Origin: an uncultured Taibaiella sp.
GTDB lineage: Bacteria > Bacteroidota > Bacteroidia > Chitinophagales > Chitinophagaceae
Assembly: GCA_946886975.1 (NCBI GenBank)
Contig: CAMPJV010000076.1
Span: forward strand, 1 to 9,910
Length of the DNA: 9,910 nucleotides
Direction of reading: 5' to 3'
In this document: positions 5,996 to 9,910 of the stretch, in pieces
Position numbering within the stretch: the stretch's first letter is position 1
Layout: the number at the start of each line of letters is the position of its first letter
Translations under genes and position numbers: made by a program
The notes under the pieces: model-generated
The model's database searches: none
The model's input: the letters and a program-made list of their open reading frames with translations, nothing else
Told to the model about the DNA's origin: nothing

Positions 5996-8320
5996 TTATT
6001 GGTGAACAGGCACCTGGTGCTTCCTGATCTTCAGGATCACCATCTTCGAGGTTGGCGTATTGCTCTTCTCCGCAGTGCTGTTTATAGGAACCAGCACATT
6101 CGTCTCGGGGAAGTAGGTGGCGGTACACCGCTCAGGTATGCTAAATGGAACTACTATGAACTTATGGGCTACCCGCTCCACGCCATCATGGTAGTTGAAC
6201 AGGTCCACGACATCGCCAGCCTTCAGGCCAGCCTTCCGAACGTCTCCTTCATTCATAAAGACTACCCGGCGCTCATTATGCACACCACGGTACCGGTCGT
6301 TCAGGCCATATATGGTAGTATTGAACTGATCATGACTCCTTATGGTCATCATCATATACTCGTCTTGCTCCAGGTGAATAGGTGATATCTTTGCAATATT
6401 AAAGGCAGCTTTGCCTGTAAAAGTCCTGAACTCTCCCTTTCTGTTGGCGTTAGGCAGGTAAAAGCCTCCTGGTTGCCTCACTTTCTGATTATATCCTTCA
6501 AACCCAGGTATAGACAGTTCTATATCATTTCTTATATAGTCATAACTTTCCTCATACAGGTCCCAGTTCACCTTGCTCCTGCTCCCCAGCACAGCCTTCG
6601 CCAGCCTGCAGACAATGACAGGTTCACTCAGCAGCTGCTCAGATATGGGCTTCAGGCTACCTTTGCTCATCTGCACCACACCCATCGAGTTCTCGCATGA
6701 TATGAACTGTAGCTCTCCGTTCACCATATCCTTATCGCTCCTCCCAAGGCAGGGCAGTATGATAGCCTCCTCCCCGGTTATCAGGTGACTCCTGTTCAGC
6801 TTAGTTGATACTTGTACGGTCAGCGAACAGTTCCTCAGCGCCTCCGCGGTATAGGTAGTGTCTGGTGTAGCCGATAGAAAGTTCCCTCCCATCGCGAAGA
6901 ACACTTTGGCCTTTCCTTCATGCATTGCGTGTATTGCCTCCACAGTGTCATATCCCCACTTCCTCGGCGGTTCAAATCCATAAACCTGCTTCAGCCTGTC
7001 CAGGAATGCCTCCGATGGTTTCTCATAGATCCCCATGGTCCGGTCGCCTTGCACGTTGCTGTGCCCTCTTACCGGACAAGTACCTGCACCTGGCTTCCCG
7101 ATGCTCCCTTTCAGCAGCAGCAGGTTCACCACCTCTTTTATGGTATCTACCGCATTTTTGTGCTGAGTCAGCCCCATAGCCCAGCAGGCTATGATCTTCT
7201 TTTTGTGCGTCAGAACGGCCGCAGTTTCCCTGATCCGCTCCTCGCTAATACCGCATGCCTCAGCATATTGACTAAGGGTAAATAGCCTTAAGTTATTTAT
7301 CAGATCGTCGTACCCTTCTGTATGATTATCAATAAATTGTCTGTCGAATATGAAACCAGGATTTCTTTCTTCTTTCTCCAGCAGCACCAGCTGTATTGCC
7401 TTAAGCAACGCCATATCCCCATTGATCTTTATCTGCAGGAATATGTCGGTGAGGGCCGCCTTTATTCCGAGCGCTCCCTTCACTGTTTGCGGATTGCTGA
7501 AGCTAATAAGTCCCGTCTCGGGGAGGGGATTTACAGATATGATCGTGGCTCCATTCTCCTTTGCCTTCTGTAGCGCGGTCAGCATCCTCGGGTGATTAGT
7601 CCCCGGGTTCTGACCTAATATGATGATAACTTCTGCTTCATAAAAGTCCTCAAGTGTCACGGATCCTTTTCCCATGCCCAGGGATTCGGTCAGTGCCACG
7701 CCCGATGACTCATGACACATATTAGAGCAGTCCGGCATATTGTTCGTGCCGTATTCCCTTACAAACAGCTGGTATATGAAGGCCGCCTCATTGCTCGTCC
7801 TCCCCGAGGTATAGAAAACAGCCTCGTCAGGTGTAGACAAAGCATTAAGATGTTCCGCTATTTTCTCAAAAGCATCCTTCCAGTGTATTGGCTGATAGTG
7901 GGTGGCTCCTTTGGGCAAGTACATCGGCTGGGCTACTCGACCCTTTTTGCCAATCTCGTAGTCATTGAGTTGTGCGAGCTCCGCAACTGAGTGTTTGGCA
8001 AAGAACTCAGGGGTTAGTCTCTTCGTAGTCGCCTCTTCGGCTATTGCCTTTGCACCGTTCTCACAATACTCCGCCACAGCAGATCGTTCATCATCAGGGT
8101 CCGGCCAGGCGCACCCCGGACAGTCATACCCGTCCTTCTGGTTCAGTTTCAGCAGCGCCTTCATCCCCCTGGAAAGCCCCATCTCCCCAAATACATGCTT
8201 CACGGATGACACCACCGCCGGTATCCCTGCCGCTACAGTAGAAGGCTTGGTCAGCCTAAGTCCAGTAAAAGATTCAGGATTCTCAGGATTTGGTACTTCA
8301 GGATGTTCTTGTTCGCTCAT
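5996..8320 (-). CDS. Molybdopterin-dependent oxidoreductase, FdhF/YdeP family (formate dehydrogenase-like)
   Basis: This 774-residue cytoplasmic enzyme should carry a bis-MGD molybdenum cofactor; its substrate is unknown. The N-terminus has CPGCAWPDPDD (Cys67, Cys70) and Cys86 in EYCENGAKA, in place of the usual four-cysteine iron-sulfur motif. The segment TNNMPDCSNMCHESSG (192-207) aligns with E. coli FdhF around Sec140-His141, so Cys202-His203 takes the place of Sec-His. GKPGAGTCPVRG, then SNVQG (409-425), is the cofactor-binding loop. The C-terminal dinucleotide-binding domain has RSHDQFNTTIYGLNDRYRG (661-679). There is no in-frame stop codon, so no selenocysteine. It is the last gene of a cluster with fdhD and a MobA-like gene, which supply cofactor guanylylation and sulfuration. 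No electron-transfer subunit is adjacent, so its redox partner is unknown. YdeP is linked to acid resistance in E. coli; transfer of that role is speculative. Confidence 0.92.
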   Translation of the reverse strand: MSEQEHPEVPNPENPESFTGLRLTKPSTVAAGIPAVVSSVKHVFGEMGLSRGMKALLKLNQKDGYDCPGCAWPDPDDERSAVAEYCENGAKAIAEEATTKRLTPEFFAKHSVAELAQLNDYEIGKKGRVAQPMYLPKGATHYQPIHWKDAFEKIAEHLNALSTPDEAVFYTSGRTSNEAAFIYQLFVREYGTNNMPDCSNMCHESSGVALTESLGMGKGSVTLEDFYEAEVIIILGQNPGTNHPRMLTALQKAKENGATIISVNPLPETGLISFSNPQTVKGALGIKAALTDIFLQIKINGDMALLKAIQLVLLEKEERNPGFIFDRQFIDNHTEGYDDLINNLRLFTLSQYAEACGISEERIRETAAVLTHKKKIIACWAMGLTQHKNAVDTIKEVVNLLLLKGSIGKPGAGTCPVRGHSNVQGDRTMGIYEKPSEAFLDRLKQVYGFEPPRKWGYDTVEAIHAMHEGKAKVFFAMGGNFLSATPDTTYTAEALRNCSLTVQVSTKLNRSHLITGEEAIILPCLGRSDKDMVNGELQFISCENSMGVVQMSKGSLKPISEQLLSEPVIVCRLAKAVLGSRSKVNWDLYEESYDYIRNDIELSIPGFEGYNQKVRQPGGFYLPNANRKGEFRTFTGKAAFNIAKISPIHLEQDEYMMMTIRSHDQFNTTIYGLNDRYRGVHNERRVVFMNEGDVRKAGLKAGDVVDLFNYHDGVERVAHKFIVVPFSIPERCTATYFPETNVLVPINSTAEKSNTPTSKMVILKIRKHQVPVHQ

Positions 8321-8373
8321 GCGGAATAAAGGAGTACATTTCGTTTAGTCGGTTCGTTCACACTCGCGAAACA

Positions 8374-8407
8374 CCTCCCTCCCCTCAGGGGGAGGGCCGG
8401 GGAGGGG
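8374..8407. repeat. GC-rich hairpin and four-G-run element in the intergenic gap
   Basis: On the plus strand CCCTCCCC (8377-8384) pairs with GGGGAGGG (8389-8396) to form an 8-bp stem with a 4-nt loop. A second G-rich arm, GGGGAGGGG (8399-8407), could pair instead. The G-runs at 8388-8392, 8394-8396, 8399-8402 and 8404-8407 are separated by 1, 2 and 1 bases, a G-quadruplex pattern on the template strand of the minus-strand genes. It starts 3 bp past the stop codon of the small upstream gene. There is no T-run after it, so it is not a standard terminator. Similar C-rich/G-rich intergenic palindromes recur, as I remember, in Bacteroidota genomes. Confidence 0.7.
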
Positions 8408-8410
8408 CTC

Positions 8411-8791
8411 CTAATTATGCTTAAACGCCAGGGGATTCTCATAATTATCGCTCTGGTCCTCCACAGTCTCATCCAGGCACTTAAAGTCCTTTTCCAGCAG
8501 CAGGTATAGCTTTTCACCGTTATCCACATCCATCCATGTATCGAAACCTACCGCATCAGTGTTTACCCACTCATTCACCATCTTCTCTGGCATGAATAAA
8601 GTAACCACGCAGTCCTTGAAGTCTGCAGACAGTTCATGACCATATTCATCGGGCCGGCTCTGCAGGGCGTATGTAAATACGCCACTTACGAATGGAGTGC
8701 TGGCCTCTATATATCCCTCTTTGCCAAATCGAATCAGCTCAGATCTGGTCAGTCTGTACCGGATGGTATTTCCTTTTATACGCAGTTTCAT
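8411..8791 (-). CDS. Small protein of unknown function in the molybdoenzyme cluster (DUF7009-like)
   Basis: The 126-residue product begins MKLRIKGNTIRYRLTRSEL, then FGKEGYIEAST. I recall this opening from a Bacteroidota domain of unknown function, possibly DUF7009, but cannot confirm it here. It has no signal peptide or membrane segment, so it is probably cytoplasmic. The body looks beta-rich, with alternating strands (VFTYALQ, CVVTLFMPEKMVNEW, KLYLLLEKDFKCL), and the tail is acidic (DETVEDQSDNYENP). Two cysteines (in FKDC and FKCL) are not arranged as a metal motif. It starts 37 bp after the fdhD stop codon and precedes the oxidoreductase gene, so it is co-directional with the cluster. An accessory role such as chaperone, inhibitor or small subunit is plausible but unproven. 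Confidence 0.85.
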   Translation of the reverse strand: MKLRIKGNTIRYRLTRSELIRFGKEGYIEASTPFVSGVFTYALQSRPDEYGHELSADFKDCVVTLFMPEKMVNEWVNTDAVGFDTWMDVDNGEKLYLLLEKDFKCLDETVEDQSDNYENPLAFKHN

Positions 8792-8828
8792 AACCTATGA
8801 TTTTATGTGTTCAAGGGTCTTATGCAAT

Positions 8829-9668
8829 TTACACAATTACCCTGTGCATTCCGCTATATATATTATAACGCTCGTTCCTCAAAAAGCCGATTAGGGTGAT
8901 GTTGAATTCATTTGCCAGCTGGACAGCCAGGCTCGACGGGGCTCCTACAGCTGCCACAATTTTTATGCCCGCAGCCGCTGCTTTTTGTATCAGTTCAAAG
9001 CTTGCCCTGCCGCTTAATAGTAATATATGTTTATCTAAGGGCACCTTACCCTCCAGCAGTGCTGCCCCTATCAGCTTATCCAATGCATTGTGTCTGCCCA
9101 CATCCTCCCGCAGGGCAAGTAGATTATTATCCAGGTCAAACAGTGCTGAAGCATGCAATCCTCCGGTCGACCGGAACACTTCCTGCTGGCTGTTCAGTAA
9201 TTCAGGTAGCTGGTAAAAGCTGCGGAAGGGTAGGGTAATTCCATCGAATGGATAATCCTCTCCTTCCGCCACGGTCCTCACAGCCTCTATAGACGCTTTC
9301 CCGCAAACGCCGCAGCTTGAGCTGGTATAGAAATGCCTTTCCAGTTTCCCCACATCGAATACCACATCTTCGTTCAGCTCCACCACCACAATGTTCTCAT
9401 TAAATGCGCCCTTGGCTTCCGGAAAACCTTTAATCTGTTCCCCACCTGATATCACCCCTTCCGTGAACAGGAAGCCTGTTGCAAGTTCCCGGTCATGCCC
9501 GGGCGTCCGCATGGTAACAGAAATATTCTTTGTGTTCCTCTGACCACCGTGGCCATACACCAATCTTATCTCCAGTGGTTCTTCCGTGGCCAGGCTGTCC
9601 TCCGCATCTATAGCTACGGAATTAGATACCTTCTTAATAGTGTAAGTCGTACTTGAGGGGCTGGACAT
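8829..9668 (-). CDS. fdhD: Formate dehydrogenase accessory sulfurtransferase FdhD
   Basis: FdhD takes sulfur from a cysteine desulfurase (IscS in E. coli) and delivers it to the molybdenum cofactor of formate dehydrogenase-type enzymes, which need the sulfido ligand for activity. The 279 residues match the family length. Recognisable features are the early segment EEPLEIRLVYG (29-39), the redox-active pair SSSCGVCGKAS (Cys119 and Cys122), GGLHASALFD (169-178), REDVGRHNALDKLIG (187-201), SGRASFELIQKAAAAGI (219-235) and AVGAPSSLAV (240-249). All key motifs are intact. It lies 49 bp after the MobA-like gene and before the small protein and the oxidoreductase, which is its obvious client. It acts in the cytoplasm. 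The ATG at the complement of 9666-9668 is the start. Confidence 0.97.
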   Translation of the reverse strand: MSSPSSTTYTIKKVSNSVAIDAEDSLATEEPLEIRLVYGHGGQRNTKNISVTMRTPGHDRELATGFLFTEGVISGGEQIKGFPEAKGAFNENIVVVELNEDVVFDVGKLERHFYTSSSCGVCGKASIEAVRTVAEGEDYPFDGITLPFRSFYQLPELLNSQQEVFRSTGGLHASALFDLDNNLLALREDVGRHNALDKLIGAALLEGKVPLDKHILLLSGRASFELIQKAAAAGIKIVAAVGAPSSLAVQLANEFNITLIGFLRNERYNIYSGMHRVIV

Positions 9669-9698
9669 TTTATAAACCTACAGAAAAAAGCCTGTTCG

Positions 9699-9720
9699 AA
9701 AAATGAGGTTCCTCATCTCA
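9699..9720 (-). terminator. Possible weak terminator or attenuator between the MobA-like gene and fdhD
   Basis: On the minus strand ATGAG and CTCAT (within the complement of 9703-9716) pair around a GAAC loop, extendable by a G-U and an A-U pair, and run into a short T-run. The stem starts at the stop codon of the upstream gene. It is short, so at most it would lower transcription into fdhD. Confidence 0.3.
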
Positions 9721-9910
9721 CGTACCCCTTTCTTTCTTTACGGCTCTGTAGCCATCCATGTCATCGACACTGACCAGCCGGGAAGGCTCAGGGTGGGGCA
9801 GCTTATATGCGTCTTCCTGCTCAAGTATCCTTCTCAGGGAATGATGAGATAGTTCAAAGTTATTGATGAGGGTGCCGCGCATATCATTATGATAAACAGC
9901 AAGTAATGGT
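9718..9910 (-). CDS. C-terminal end of a MobA-like molybdenum cofactor guanylyltransferase (runs off right edge)
   Basis: The last 63 codons are visible, ending in TGA at the complement of 9718-9720; the start lies outside the window. The segment begins PLLAVYHNDMRGTLINNFEL and continues SLRRILEQ, which fits the 'P-L-x-A-V-Y ... L-x-x-x-L ... S-L-R-x-L-L' C-terminal helix region of MobA-type nucleotidyltransferases. The ending VSVDDMDGYRAV sits where MobA usually has 'N-x-N-T-P-E-D'. MobA attaches GMP to molybdopterin to form the dinucleotide cofactor, exactly what the downstream oxidoreductase needs. The catalytic N-terminal GTP-binding loop cannot be checked, so a related NTP-transferase is possible. 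Confidence 0.6.
   Translation of the reverse strand, partial: PLLAVYHNDMRGTLINNFELSHHSLRRILEQEDAYKLPHPEPSRLVSVDDMDGYRAVKKERGT

Noticed and set aside
5879..6385. 168-codon plus-strand open frame running into the 3' end of the oxidoreductase gene.
   Set aside because: Most of it is antisense to a well-supported coding region whose C-terminal domain is conserved.
7700..7740. Selenocysteine at the oxidoreductase active site.
   Set aside because: The codon aligned with Sec140 of E. coli FdhF encodes cysteine (Cys202), and the frame has no internal TGA.
7965..8348. 127-codon plus-strand open frame over the 5' part of the oxidoreductase gene.
   Set aside because: It is a serine- and proline-rich shadow frame antisense to the CPGCAWPDPDD region and has no family features.
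9669..9690. TAGGTTTA on the minus strand as a -7 element for fdhD.
   Set aside because: It ends only a few bases before the ATG, so transcription would start inside the gene, and no -33 box is present.

Overview
The window looks like a chromosomal segment of a Bacteroidota member, most likely from the Chitinophagaceae or a related family. The evidence is Bacteroidota-type promoters (TTG, about 17 bp, then TAnnTTTG), no clear Shine-Dalgarno sequences, signal peptides ending in A-Q, an FKBP lipoprotein beside an NrnA-type DHH phosphoesterase and ndk, and the FdhF/YdeP-type molybdoenzyme with FdhD. This placement rests on reading the proteins, not on a database search.

Layout. (1) 1-2366, minus strand: a tight run of nrnA (nanoRNase/pAp phosphatase), an FKBP-type prolyl isomerase lipoprotein, and a second secreted relative of its N-terminal half that runs off the left edge. 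(2) 2367-2953: ndk is divergent from nrnA. The 116-bp gap holds two back-to-back promoter elements with very short predicted leaders, and ndk ends in an intrinsic terminator. (3) 3005-4205, minus strand: three uncharacterised small genes (a winged-helix-like protein, a four-helix membrane protein and a secreted protein). (4) 4295-5341, plus strand: a nucleoid-associated protein of the NdpA/YejK (NA37) family. (5) 5342-5995: 654 bp with no convincing gene, between two convergent genes. It carries three tandem 11-bp repeats and an inverted repeat. (6) 5996-9910, minus strand: a molybdenum-enzyme cluster, read right to left as a MobA-like nucleotidyltransferase (C-terminal end only), fdhD, a small conserved-looking protein of unknown function, and an FdhF/YdeP-type molybdopterin oxidoreductase.

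How the genes work together. In the last cluster the MobA-like protein would complete the bis-guanylyl cofactor, FdhD would supply sulfur to the molybdenum centre, and the oxidoreductase would be the client. The small protein between fdhD and the oxidoreductase is the best candidate for something undescribed. A G-rich, hairpin-forming element (four G-runs on the plus strand) lies in the gap just before the oxidoreductase gene. I see no defence system, prophage, insertion sequence, CRISPR array, tRNA or rRNA. Most of the window is ordinary core genome.
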